Shown piece by piece: positions 1-6,079 of a DNA stretch of 6,079 nucleotides (position 1 is its first letter; each line of letters begins with the position of its first letter). This DNA comes from Bryobacteraceae bacterium (lineage in GTDB: Bacteria; Acidobacteriota; Terriglobia; Bryobacterales; Bryobacteraceae): contig CANGVB010000249.1 of the NCBI GenBank assembly GCA_947456995.1, positions 1 to 6,079 on the forward strand, written 5' to 3'. Under the pieces are notes generated by a model. The model was not told the DNA's origin. It did no database searches and worked only from the letters and a program-made list of their open reading frames with translations. The translations under genes were made by a program, and so were the position numbers.

Positions 1-595
1 CATCGCGGAGGAAGACGAGTTGGTGGCCGAGGCGCATGGCCTCGCGTAGATCGTGGGTGACGAAGATGATGGTTTTGTCGAGGGTGAGGATGAGGTCTTG
101 CATCTCACGGCGGAGGATGGGGTCGAGGGCGGAGAAGGGTTCGTCGAGCAGAAGCAGGGGAGGGTTGCTGGCCAGGGCTCGGGCGATGGCCACGCGTTGC
201 TGCTGGCCTCCGGAGAGTTGGTGAGGGTAACGGTTGAGGAGCGCGCTGTCGAGGCCGATGGATGTGGCGAGGGTTTCGACGCTGTCTGTGTGATGGTGGA
301 AGCGGGCGATCTGCTGGCGGGCCGTCCAGTGAGGGAAGAGGCCGAGGTTTTGTGAGACGAAGCCGATGGAGCGGCGCAGGGTGAGCGGGTCGATTTCTTC
401 GAGAGGCTTTTGGTTGAGGGTGATAGAGCCGCTGGAAGTAGCAAGGAGGCGGTTGATCAAACGCAGGAGAGTGCTCTTGCCGCTGCCGCTTCTGCCAAGC
501 AGGACAGTGCGCTGGTTTGGTGGAATTTCTAGTGTGATGCCGGAGAGGATTCTTGTTGTGCCGCGGTTGAAAGCGACCTGGTTGAAGAGAATCAT
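1..595 (-). CDS. ABC transporter ATP-binding protein, osmoprotectant/betaine (OpuCA/ProV-like) type, 3' end cut by window
   Basis: This is the cytoplasmic ATPase subunit of an ABC importer; 198 codons are visible before the left edge. Seen directly: Walker A GRSGSGKST (residues 34-42), Q-loop Q82 in SQNLGLFPHW, signature LSGGQ (127-131), Walker B LLLLDE (147-152), D-loop SALD (155-158) and H-loop H181 in THD. The stretches LRLINRL, LRRSIGFV, GLFPHWT and NRYPHQLSGGQQQR are typical of the quaternary-amine/osmoprotectant importer ATPases (OpuCA, ProV), so glycine betaine, choline or a similar solute is the likely substrate class; this is inference. The helical subdomain between the Q-loop and signature looks roughly nine residues shorter than in OpuCA proteins as I remember them. 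The ATG at 595 overlaps the kinase stop as ATGA, and no clear Shine-Dalgarno precedes it, which fits translational coupling. Whether C-terminal CBS domains follow cannot be seen. Other amine or amino-acid importers remain possible. Confidence 0.94.
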   Translation of the reverse strand, partial: MILFNQVAFNRGTTRILSGITLEIPPNQRTVLLGRSGSGKSTLLRLINRLLATSSGSITLNQKPLEEIDPLTLRRSIGFVSQNLGLFPHWTARQQIARFHHHTDSVETLATSIGLDSALLNRYPHQLSGGQQQRVAIARALASNPPLLLLDEPFSALDPILRREMQDLILTLDKTIIFVTHDLREAMRLGHQLVFLRD

Positions 596-2028
596 ACCGG
601 CATACGAACGATGAATGTGGTGCGGCCAGGAACGGAGTCAACTCGGATATCGCCTTTGTGTTGGCGGACGATTCGGTAGACGGTGTCGAGGCCAAGGCCG
701 GTGCCTTCTCCTTGTGGCTTGGTGGTGAAGAAGGGGTCGAAGATTTTGGTAGCAATGTCTGAAGGGATGCCGGGGCCGTTGTCTGTGATCTCGACCACCA
801 CATGGTCCAAATCGAGGCGTGTTGAGACCGAGAGCTGAGGTTTTTTGTTTTTGGCTTTGTCTGCTTCCAGTGCATCGAGAGCATTGTCGATGAGGTTGGT
901 CCAAACCTGATTGAGCTGGCCGCCATGCCCGCAGACGGCAGGGAGATCTTTGGCGTAATTGCAGACGAGTTCAATGCCGGATTTGAAGCGGAAGCTGAAG
1001 AGTGTGAGGGTGCTGTCGAGGTTCTGGTTGATATCGATTTCGGCGGCACCGGTACGATCCATGTAGGAGTAGCTCTTCATGGCAGTGACAAGGTCGCTCA
1101 TGCGAGTGGTGGAATTGAGCATCTGCGCGAGAACTTGTTCCATTTCGATGGCAGCGGCGACGCGGTAAAGGGCGAGTTCGCGGATTTCGGGTGTCCAGTT
1201 TGCGGTGGCGGCATCGAGAGATTCTACTGTGAAGCCGGCATTGACGAAGGCGGGGGCGCCGCGCCAGGGGTCTTCGATTCCGATCGATTCGAGCCAGGTG
1301 AGGATTTCTTCTTCGAGGTCGCTTCGGGTGAGGGAGTCTATGGGTTGTTGATGGTGGACCGCCTCTGTTGCCTGAGTTTCAAAGGTGCGGACCTGGTCAT
1401 AGGTTTCTTTGGAGAGACAACTGACGGCCAACTGATCGAGTGTGGAGCGATAACAATCAAAGATGAGCTTGGCGCTGGAACTGGCCTGGCGAGCGGCGGC
1501 GGCGGGGTTGTTGAGTTCGTGGGCGAGACCGGCGGAAAGCTTGCCGATGGCGGCGAGTTTGTCGGTTTGGTCGGAGACGCGGGTGGCTTCGCGGACGCGA
1601 TCGGTGAGGATGGCGACGAGCTTGGGGATAAGTTCGGGCAGCTCCTGATAGAGCTCGGGGAAGTGCTTCTTGTGGAGTTGCAGTACGCGGAGAGGAGTTT
1701 GAGCGCGGGTGGACAGAGGGAAAGTCTTCATGCGCGAGAAGGGCAGGAATCCGCTGATCATGCCTGCGGACATGATGAAAGTGGGCGCATCGCCATTATC
1801 CGGGAGTACGTGGAAAGTGCCTTCGAGGATGAATGTCATCGACTCGGCAGGGTCGCCAGTGCGTGCGAGAAAGTCTCCGGCAGCAAAGGTTTGATAGTTG
1901 CCATGATCAAGAAGCCACTGGAGCTGGCAGTCGCTGAGATCAGAGAGCGCCGGAAAGCGGCGGAGTTCGTCGAAGGAAACCGGGCTGGACACGATACTTT
2001 GAGTATCCCCGAAATGGCCTAAGCGCAA
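592..2028 (-). CDS. Soluble sensor histidine kinase with N-terminal cyclic-nucleotide-binding-like domain
   Basis: This is a predicted cytoplasmic histidine kinase of 478 residues with no membrane segment or signal peptide. Residues about 22-135 resemble a CRP/cNMP-binding fold: FPALSDLSD, then [22 protein letters not shown], followed by strands. The dimerisation helix carries the phospho-acceptor H170 in [16 protein letters not shown]. The catalytic ATPase domain has the N-box [14 protein letters not shown] (373-386), G1 DNGPGIP (416-422), F-box FDPFFTTK (430-437) and G2 GEGTGLGL (440-447). All catalytic motifs are intact. H170 and the N-box are about 205 residues apart, roughly 95 more than usual, so a helical insert (about 190-285) sits within the DHp region. 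The start is uncertain: TTG at 2028 follows an in-frame TAA closely and has no clear ribosome site; GTG at 1992 (codon 13) would also keep every domain. The stop overlaps the ABC ATPase start by four bases. No receiver domain or response regulator is in view, so the output partner is unknown. Confidence 0.93.
   Translation of the reverse strand: MRLGHFGDTQSIVSSPVSFDELRRFPALSDLSDCQLQWLLDHGNYQTFAAGDFLARTGDPAESMTFILEGTFHVLPDNGDAPTFIMSAGMISGFLPFSRMKTFPLSTRAQTPLRVLQLHKKHFPELYQELPELIPKLVAILTDRVREATRVSDQTDKLAAIGKLSAGLAHELNNPAAAARQASSSAKLIFDCYRSTLDQLAVSCLSKETYDQVRTFETQATEAVHHQQPIDSLTRSDLEEEILTWLESIGIEDPWRGAPAFVNAGFTVESLDAATANWTPEIRELALYRVAAAIEMEQVLAQMLNSTTRMSDLVTAMKSYSYMDRTGAAEIDINQNLDSTLTLFSFRFKSGIELVCNYAKDLPAVCGHGGQLNQVWTNLIDNALDALEADKAKNKKPQLSVSTRLDLDHVVVEITDNGPGIPSDIATKIFDPFFTTKPQGEGTGLGLDTVYRIVRQHKGDIRVDSVPGRTTFIVRMPV
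1993..2007. repeat. Short perfect inverted repeat at the kinase start
   Basis: The sequence GATACT-TTG-AGTATC is a perfect 6-base inverted repeat with a 3-base loop. It lies within kinase codons 8-12 if translation begins at TTG 2028, or directly before the alternative GTG start at 1992. It could be a small operator or a hairpin affecting initiation, but its length is also compatible with chance. Confidence 0.3.
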
Positions 2029-2095
2029 GATGTCGCGTTAGGGATGCACTTGGTCCAACCCGGTACTATTGCAGGTAAGGATTGCAAGGCCAGAA

Positions 2096-3553
2096 TTAGC
2101 GGTAGACCATGATCGTGGTGGAAAGACCGACATTGCCTTTCGCGTCGGTTGCTCTGCCTTGGAGTGTATAGCTGCCTCTGGCGAGTTTAGTTGTGTTCCA
2201 TCGGATCGTGAAAGGCGCTGATGAAGATGTACCGACGACAGCGCCGTTTACCAAGAGCTGCACCCGAGTAACACCCACATTATCTGTGGCGGAGAAGGTG
2301 ACGTTGAGATTGCCACTGACGAAGGTTCCAGCGGCTGGGCTGAGGATTCGAATCGCTGGTGCCTGTGTGTCGGCTACAGGGGTTGGGCCGGAAGATCCTG
2401 AGCCTGTTGAGGGTGGATTGAATGCCATTGCAAGCGCTTTGTTTGCATTGACTCTGCCATAGCCGAAAATCGGGTCGAGGCCAATTGCGCCAAGATCGTC
2501 CGAGGACGATTGCAGGATGGCAACGACCTGGGCTGGGGTGAGGTTCGGGTTGGTTGCAAGAAGCAGTGCGACGACGCCGGCGACGACCGGTGAAGAAAAT
2601 GAAGTGCCGCAGGCGCTGCCGTAGGTGTTTCCATTAAAGGTGGTGAAGACGCAGCCCGGGGCTGATAGCGTGACGCGGGTGCCGGTAGTTGACCACGAGT
2701 AGATTGCGTCGTTTGGATCTGTCGCACTCACGGTGATGATGAAAGGGCTTGGTTCCAGAGTGCTGGAGGTGCCTGAATTGCCGGCAGAACTGACGACGAC
2801 ACCGCCTTTGGATTGGAAGTATTGTGCTGCCGAGCTTACGGTAGAACTGCCGATGACATCAAAGCTCATGTTGGCAACCCTGGCCCCACGATCTGCCGCC
2901 CAGTTCAAGCCTGCGGCGAGGCTTGAGTAGGTTGCGTATCCGGCAGTATCGGTAACACGAATGGGCATGATCAAGGAGTTCCAGGAAACGCCCGCAACGC
3001 CGATACCGTTGTCGCTTAGCGCTGCTGCGGTGCCGGCAACTTTGGTGCCATGACCGTGCACATCTCGTGAATCGGAATTGTTATCGAAAAAATTCCAACC
3101 GGAAACCAGTTTTGTGGAGAGGTCAGAGTGTCCCGGGTCGACACCGGTGTCGAGAATCGCAACCTGGATGGTGCCGCTGCCTTTGGACGTGAGCCATGCA
3201 CTTGGAGCCTGAATCTTTGGAAGGTGCCATTGGCTGGAATAGGAGGGGTCGTTTGGGGTGACCTGCACGGGCGGCAACAGCATATCTGATTCAGTGAACT
3301 GGACTTCGGCCCTGCCACGGAAGGCGTTGGCGATGGCATTTGCATTTGCGGTGGGGGGGAGTTCTACGACATGGATAGGTAAAGCTCCAATCTGACGCGA
3401 GCTTTTGGCTCCCAGGCCATTGATCACGGACTGGGCTTGAGCTGGCAGCACATTGGAACGGAAGCCCACAAGGAGCCGGCCCGGTACTGGTGTTTGGGCG
3501 AAAGCAAGGGTTGTAAAAGAAAGAAGAAATATTGAGGGGACGAGAGATTTCAT
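2096..3553 (-). CDS. Secreted subtilisin-family (S8) serine protease with C-terminal Ig-like domain
   Basis: This is an exported endopeptidase of 485 residues. A Sec signal peptide occupies residues 1-19 (cleavage probably LAFA|QTP). Residues about 24-95 form a propeptide-like region of the type seen in fervidolysin-like subtilases, opening PGRLLVGF and ending near FTESDMLLPP; it probably acts as folding chaperone and inhibitor. The catalytic domain follows from about 100 to 378: D135 in AILDTGVD, H168 in HGHGTKVAGT, oxyanion N259 in SSAGNSG, and the nucleophile S318 in GTSFSSPVVAG. The triad is complete, so activity is expected. C301 and C315 flank the active-site loop and could form a disulfide. 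A Ser/Gly/Pro-rich linker (about 379-395) joins a bacterial Ig-like domain (about 396-485, DTQAPAIRILSP to the end), a common adhesion or substrate-binding module. The ATG is supported by the signal peptide, although no Shine-Dalgarno is visible. The substrate is unknown. The kinase gene follows after 67 bases, without a convincing terminator between. Confidence 0.96.
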   Translation of the reverse strand: MKSLVPSIFLLSFTTLAFAQTPVPGRLLVGFRSNVLPAQAQSVINGLGAKSSRQIGALPIHVVELPPTANANAIANAFRGRAEVQFTESDMLLPPVQVTPNDPSYSSQWHLPKIQAPSAWLTSKGSGTIQVAILDTGVDPGHSDLSTKLVSGWNFFDNNSDSRDVHGHGTKVAGTAAALSDNGIGVAGVSWNSLIMPIRVTDTAGYATYSSLAAGLNWAADRGARVANMSFDVIGSSTVSSAAQYFQSKGGVVVSSAGNSGTSSTLEPSPFIITVSATDPNDAIYSWSTTGTRVTLSAPGCVFTTFNGNTYGSACGTSFSSPVVAGVVALLLATNPNLTPAQVVAILQSSSDDLGAIGLDPIFGYGRVNANKALAMAFNPPSTGSGSSGPTPVADTQAPAIRILSPAAGTFVSGNLNVTFSATDNVGVTRVQLLVNGAVVGTSSSAPFTIRWNTTKLARGSYTLQGRATDAKGNVGLSTTIMVYR

Positions 3554-3658
3554 GATGGGAGTCGGAGTTTGACCGTTAAACAGCTATCGGCGTTACATTG
3601 AATTTGGGTTGCGAGGGTTTCCCTTACTTGCCTGCCTCAATCGCTTTACGCCTGACCA

Positions 3659-3679
3659 TGCAACCGAAGCATAGTTGCA
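3659..3679. repeat. Inverted repeat TGCAAC-N9-GTTGCA upstream of the protease gene
   Basis: Two perfect 6-base arms are separated by nine bases, about 105 bases before the protease start codon. The size and spacing fit a dimeric regulator's operator or a hairpin in a leader RNA. No regulator family is recognised from the arm sequence. Confidence 0.3.
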
Positions 3680-3716
3680 GTACGTTGAGGCTAGAGTGAG
3701 ATGACAGATACACGGG

Positions 3717-3736
3717 TTGCCTGAGGCGCCAGGCAA
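3717..3736. terminator. GC-rich hairpin downstream of the barrel gene, possible terminator without a T-tract
   Basis: TTGCCTG-N6-CAGGCAA gives a perfect 7-base stem and 6-base loop, starting 70 bases after the barrel gene's stop codon on the minus strand. There is no T-run after the stem in either direction, so it is at best a non-canonical terminator or an RNA-stabilising 3' hairpin. An operator role is equally possible. Confidence 0.3.
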
Positions 3737-3806
3737 TCGATGTGATGCGGATGCACGATAGTGGCAGAACCCGCAGCAGCTTCACCTGGGCCTCAAGCGC
3801 TGGAAA

Positions 3807-4670
3807 TTAGCGACGCTGCAGAGGCAAGCCTGGCATGGGAGCACGGTAGCTGAAGCCGCCCATGATGGACCATTGTGGGGTAGAGTTGGCGACAGTTTTT
3901 GCAACGGACATATCGAACTGGAAGTTGCCTTTGATTTGTCTGGCCCAGCCGAGCTGGGCGATCGAGAGGGAGTCTCTTTCGAGGCTGAGGTTCGATAGCC
4001 TGTAGAACTCGACGTAGCCTTTGAAGCCTGCCACAAGGTCGTGGCCGAGGGACACGGTGCTATCGCGCTCCAAAAAGCGTTGGCGGTCCTGGGTGAGGTA
4101 CATGTAGTTGAAGTTTCCGCTTAGGCCCCAGCCACCCTCAAAATCTTTGGACCAGCACAGCTTCATCTTTGGATCTAAGGTTCCGCTGGTTAGATTGGAT
4201 GCCCCGAGCGGCTCGCTGAGCTGGCCAATTACGGCGAGCTGAGGGAGGAATTGTTTTTCGTGCCAGGCGAGGTACTTCATGCCCACCTCAAGGTCGTTGT
4301 GACCCTGGTTCAGGCGTTGCCCGTCGTTATTAAAGAAGCGATTGCGTACATAGCCGTCTGAGGAATACCGAATTTCGAGGCGCCTGGTAAGACCCAAGCG
4401 CAGCAGGGGATAAGGAAAAGTAACCGAACGGGCTCTTCCTTCTTTGATGGTTTCCCAGGTGACTGCGAAGCCTGTTTCGAGTTGGTACCAACCAGGGCGG
4501 ACAGTTCCAGCACTTTCGGTGAAGTCTGGACGATCGGTGACCATCTCATCATCCTCCACGGGTGCGAGGGCTTTGGGCAGAATTGATTTCGCCTCAGGAC
4601 TTTGAGCGAGGATGGCAGTGGCGAAAGCGCACAGAATACCGGCGCGGGCGATGGGGGATCCCAAAAGCAT
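3807..4670 (-). CDS. Predicted outer-membrane beta-barrel protein, PF13557 (Phenol_MetA_deg)-like
   Basis: This is an exported protein of 287 residues from ATG 4670, of the family loosely named after the meta-pathway of phenol degradation and often annotated as a transporter. Its actual role is not established, and no phenol-degradation gene lies nearby. Seen directly: a signal peptide at residues 1-22 ending AILA|QSP, then the family-typical opening TDRPDFTESAGTVRPGWYQLETG (read in two pieces: TDRPDFTESA and GWYQLETG). LLRLGLTRRLEIR, GHNDLEVGMKYLAW and alternating amphipathic strands follow to the end, as expected of a barrel. The start at 4670 is preferred because GGAGAA lies six bases upstream and it gives a compact signal peptide. 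An in-frame ATG at 4709 adds 13 residues (MGLKSKNLFGEHF) with only a closely spaced GAGG before it. The gene is divergent from the chemoreceptor and followed by a 253-base gap. Confidence 0.85.
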   Translation of the reverse strand: MLLGSPIARAGILCAFATAILAQSPEAKSILPKALAPVEDDEMVTDRPDFTESAGTVRPGWYQLETGFAVTWETIKEGRARSVTFPYPLLRLGLTRRLEIRYSSDGYVRNRFFNNDGQRLNQGHNDLEVGMKYLAWHEKQFLPQLAVIGQLSEPLGASNLTSGTLDPKMKLCWSKDFEGGWGLSGNFNYMYLTQDRQRFLERDSTVSLGHDLVAGFKGYVEFYRLSNLSLERDSLSIAQLGWARQIKGNFQFDMSVAKTVANSTPQWSIMGGFSYRAPMPGLPLQRR

Positions 4671-4676
4671 GAAGTG

Positions 4677-4682
4677 TTCTCC
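4677..4682 (-). promoter_or_regulatory. Ribosome binding site deciding the barrel-gene start
   Basis: On the minus strand GGAGAA is followed by six bases (CACTTC) and then ATG at 4670. This is a near-ideal Shine-Dalgarno and spacing, and supports 4670 over the upstream ATG at 4709. Confidence 0.6.
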
Positions 4683-4743
4683 AAACAGGTTTTTTGATTT
4701 GAGACCCATATCGCCTCGAAGAAGGATGACTTGAGCGAGCAGG

Positions 4744-4774
4744 CTTATAGTTAGCAGAGTTTAATTTTTTTCAA
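4744..4774 (-). promoter_or_regulatory. Candidate sigma-70-type promoter for the barrel gene
   Basis: On the minus strand TTGAAA (4774-4769) and TATAAG (4749-4744) each match the vegetative consensus at five of six positions. The 19-base spacer is longer than the optimal 17. It lies in the most AT-rich stretch of the window, and transcription would begin near 4737, upstream of both possible starts. Confidence 0.35.
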
Positions 4775-4796
4775 AATTGTGAAGCGATTCCGATAA
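4771..4796 (+). promoter_or_regulatory. Candidate flagellar (sigma-28/FliA-type) promoter for the chemoreceptor
   Basis: TCAA at 4771-4774, a 15-base spacer, then CCGATAA at 4790-4796 resembles the TAAA-N15-CCGATAA/T pattern of flagellar sigma factors, which commonly drive chemoreceptor genes. The -35 half is imperfect. Transcription would begin near 4803-4806, leaving a leader of about 30 bases before ATG 4834. Confidence 0.4.
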
Positions 4797-4802
4797 GGAG
4801 GT
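4794..4802 (+). promoter_or_regulatory. Very strong Shine-Dalgarno-like sequence before an alternative GTG start
   Basis: TAAGGAGGT is a nine-base perfect complement to the usual 16S rRNA 3' end. It stands eight bases before GTG 4810, which is in frame with the chemoreceptor and would add eight residues (MIPNWSNR). It overlaps the candidate flagellar -10 element, so a transcript from that promoter could not use it. Confidence 0.45.
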
Positions 4803-4822
4803 TGGATTAGTGATACCGAATT

Positions 4823-4826
4823 GGAG
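4823..4826 (+). promoter_or_regulatory. Ribosome binding site for the chemoreceptor ATG
   Basis: GGAG lies seven bases upstream of ATG 4834. It supports that start, especially if transcription begins near 4803-4806. Confidence 0.55.
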
Positions 4827-4833
4827 CAACAGG

Positions 4834-6079
4834 ATGCTGAAGCAGTTTGCGTTAAGGACAAGAATTTTGATTTTGAGTGGCTCAGGCGCAGCCTTGACGC
4901 TGGCTCTTGGCATTTTGGGTTGTTGGGCCCTGGGCGAAAGTCAGGCGGCGATGTCGAAGGCCATGGTGTATATGCAGGCGATCCGAAACCAAACAGATGC
5001 CGACATGATGCACGACGCGATCCGCAGCGATGTGCTGGAATCGCAGTTGCTGCCTGAGGGAGCTGATGCAAGTGAAGTATCGAAGTCCCTGGCCGAGCAC
5101 GTGGAACGCATGGCCCGAGTGATGAAAGAGAATGGGACGTTGCCAGTAAGTGAACGTGTGCGGAGCCTAATTGGGGCCGCCGAGGAGGAGTTGCAGCACT
5201 ATGCCCGATCTTCCAGGCGAGTGCTGGAGGGGCGGTCTATCTCAAGAGCCGAAGTCGAAGCCCGGAAGCCTGATTTTGAACAGCGGTTTAAGGTGCTGGA
5301 AGGCAAGATGGAAAGCTTAAGCGACTCTCTGGAGCAAAGTGCGGCGAGCAGCCGTGCCGAGGCTGAGGCCTTCTTTACGACAATGAAATGGATTGTGGGA
5401 GGGCTGACAGCGCTTGTGGTTGGGGTTTTGGTGGTAATCGCCATTTGGTTGAGCAGCTTTATCAGTGCCTTGCTTGGCCGGCTTACGGGACGGCTTGCGT
5501 CGAGTCTTGAGACGGTGAATCAGGTTTCGAAAGAATTGGCCTCATCGAGCTCTGCCATGGCAGCAAACCAGGAAGAACAGGCGGCAGCGATTGCCGAGAC
5601 TTCTGCGACGAGTGATTCCGTAAGTCGTGGCGTGGTGGAGTCTTCTCAGCGGTGCCGGCAGGTGAGCGGTGAGATGCGCGGATTGAATTCGCACATGATG
5701 GGGTCGAGCAATGTGGTTCATGAGCTGGAAACGCGCATGGGCGAAATCGAAGTGTCGAATCGGAATGTGGCAGAGATCATGAAGGTGCTCGATTCGATTG
5801 CCTTCCAGACGAATATCCTTGCGTTGAACGCATCAATCGAAGCAGCCCGAGCTGGACAAGCGGGGGCGGGTTTTGCCGTTGTTGCCGATGAAGTGAGAGC
5901 GCTGGCGCAAAGAGCCGCCGATGCGTCGCATCAGATTAGTGGGCATGTAACGGATTCGCTGGAGAAAGCCAGCCAGGGAACCGGCCAGCTGACGCTGGTG
6001 ATGGATGCCTTTGCCAAAGGTTTGGAGGCTACCGAAAGAGTTACCGAGAGTACAGGGAGTCTTCAGGTGGAGTCTGACC
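4834..6079 (+). CDS. Methyl-accepting chemotaxis protein without recognisable HAMP domain, 3' end cut by window
   Basis: This is an inner-membrane chemoreceptor that controls CheA through CheW; 415 residues are visible. It has a short cytoplasmic start (LKQFALRTR), TM1 at about 11-33, a helical periplasmic sensor at about 34-182 including [14 protein letters not shown] (four-helix-bundle type), and TM2 at about 185-212. The cytoplasmic coil follows, with the signalling tip [20 protein letters not shown] (320-339) and [18 protein letters not shown] (346-363). From EQAAAIAET (248) to the end of FQTN (327) there are 80 residues, the same as I count in remembered E. coli Tsr, so this is a 36-heptad-type receptor. 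Only about 35 residues separate TM2 from the methylation helix, and there is no HAMP-like proline or DEIG motif, so HAMP appears absent. The tip reads GQAGAGF where GEQGRGF is usual. The alternative start is GTG 4810. The ligand is unknown. The end, including any CheR-docking pentapeptide, lies outside the window. Confidence 0.94.
   Translation, partial: MLKQFALRTRILILSGSGAALTLALGILGCWALGESQAAMSKAMVYMQAIRNQTDADMMHDAIRSDVLESQLLPEGADASEVSKSLAEHVERMARVMKENGTLPVSERVRSLIGAAEEELQHYARSSRRVLEGRSISRAEVEARKPDFEQRFKVLEGKMESLSDSLEQSAASSRAEAEAFFTTMKWIVGGLTALVVGVLVVIAIWLSSFISALLGRLTGRLASSLETVNQVSKELASSSSAMAANQEEQAAAIAETSATSDSVSRGVVESSQRCRQVSGEMRGLNSHMMGSSNVVHELETRMGEIEVSNRNVAEIMKVLDSIAFQTNILALNASIEAARAGQAGAGFAVVADEVRALAQRAADASHQISGHVTDSLEKASQGTGQLTLVMDAFAKGLEATERVTESTGSLQVESD

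Larger units (their letters stand above)
3554..3806. other. 253-base non-coding gap between barrel and protease genes
   Basis: I find no credible gene here. It should hold the 3' end of the barrel transcript and the protease promoter or leader, since the gap is long for an operon. It contains two inverted repeats (3659-3679 and 3717-3736) and a short AGGG-TTT-CCCT hairpin near 3614-3624. I could not find a convincing -35/-10 pair or a known riboswitch motif. Confidence 0.5.

Noticed and set aside
105..1049. A 314-codon minus-strand open frame crossing the kinase and ABC ATPase genes
   Set aside because: It runs in another frame through both genes, and its product is Pro/Ser/Arg-rich without domain features. 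The true ABC frame is open to the window edge.
925..2022. A 365-codon open frame on the plus strand opposite the kinase gene
   Set aside because: It is fully antisense to a kinase with every catalytic motif intact, and its translation is low-complexity Gly/Glu/Asp-rich with no recognisable domain. It is a by-product of codon bias.
2029..2095. Possible terminator between protease and kinase genes
   Set aside because: Only a 5-base repeat (TTGCA/TGCAA) with no GC-rich stem or T-run is present, so read-through from the protease gene cannot be excluded.
3600..3660. Possible c-di-GMP (GEMM) or fluoride riboswitch before the protease
   Set aside because: A few short matches such as GTAAAGC and GGGAAACCC were seen, but the conserved core and stem arrangement of these classes are not present.
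3807..4670. Assigning the barrel protein to phenol degradation
   Set aside because: The family name comes from one context, and no aromatic-degradation enzyme is encoded in the window, so only a beta-barrel envelope role is supported.
4821..5057. A plus-strand open frame overlapping the chemoreceptor start
   Set aside because: It is out of frame with the chemoreceptor, which has good ribosome sites, two membrane segments and a full signalling hairpin.

Overview
The window holds five protein-coding genes and no RNA genes, mobile elements or CRISPR arrays that I can recognise. Base composition is moderately GC-rich. Signal peptides end in A-x-A before Q. The gene types (secreted S8 protease with an Ig-like tail, PF13557-type barrel, kinase with a cyclic-nucleotide-binding-like domain, methyl-accepting chemotaxis protein) are what I would expect of a free-living Gram-negative soil bacterium. 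Acidobacteriota (Solibacter/Bryobacter-like) is my best guess, but it is an inference from general resemblance and no marker gene is present.

Layout: four genes are on the minus strand and are read right to left. They are a PF13557-type beta-barrel protein (about 4670 to 3807), a secreted subtilisin-family protease (3553 to 2096), a soluble sensor histidine kinase with an N-terminal cyclic-nucleotide-binding-like domain (about 2028 to 592), and the first 198 codons of an osmoprotectant-type ABC transporter ATPase (595 to beyond the left edge). A methyl-accepting chemotaxis receptor is divergent on the plus strand (4834 to beyond the right edge). The divergent control region lies at about 4710-4833, and a 253-base non-coding gap with two inverted repeats separates the barrel gene from the protease gene.

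How the genes relate: the kinase stop and the ABC ATPase start overlap as ATGA, so these two are almost certainly co-transcribed and translationally coupled. This suggests the kinase senses something tied to the transporter's substrate or to envelope or osmotic state, although no response regulator is visible. The protease and barrel protein are both predicted to be exported and have no evident functional link to the kinase pair. The chemoreceptor has a standard signalling hairpin but no recognisable HAMP domain, and its upstream region carries a candidate flagellar (sigma-28) promoter. No strong case for a wholly new system can be made. The most useful leads are the kinase-transporter coupling, the kinase's enlarged dimerisation region, and the chemoreceptor's promoter/start arrangement and missing HAMP.
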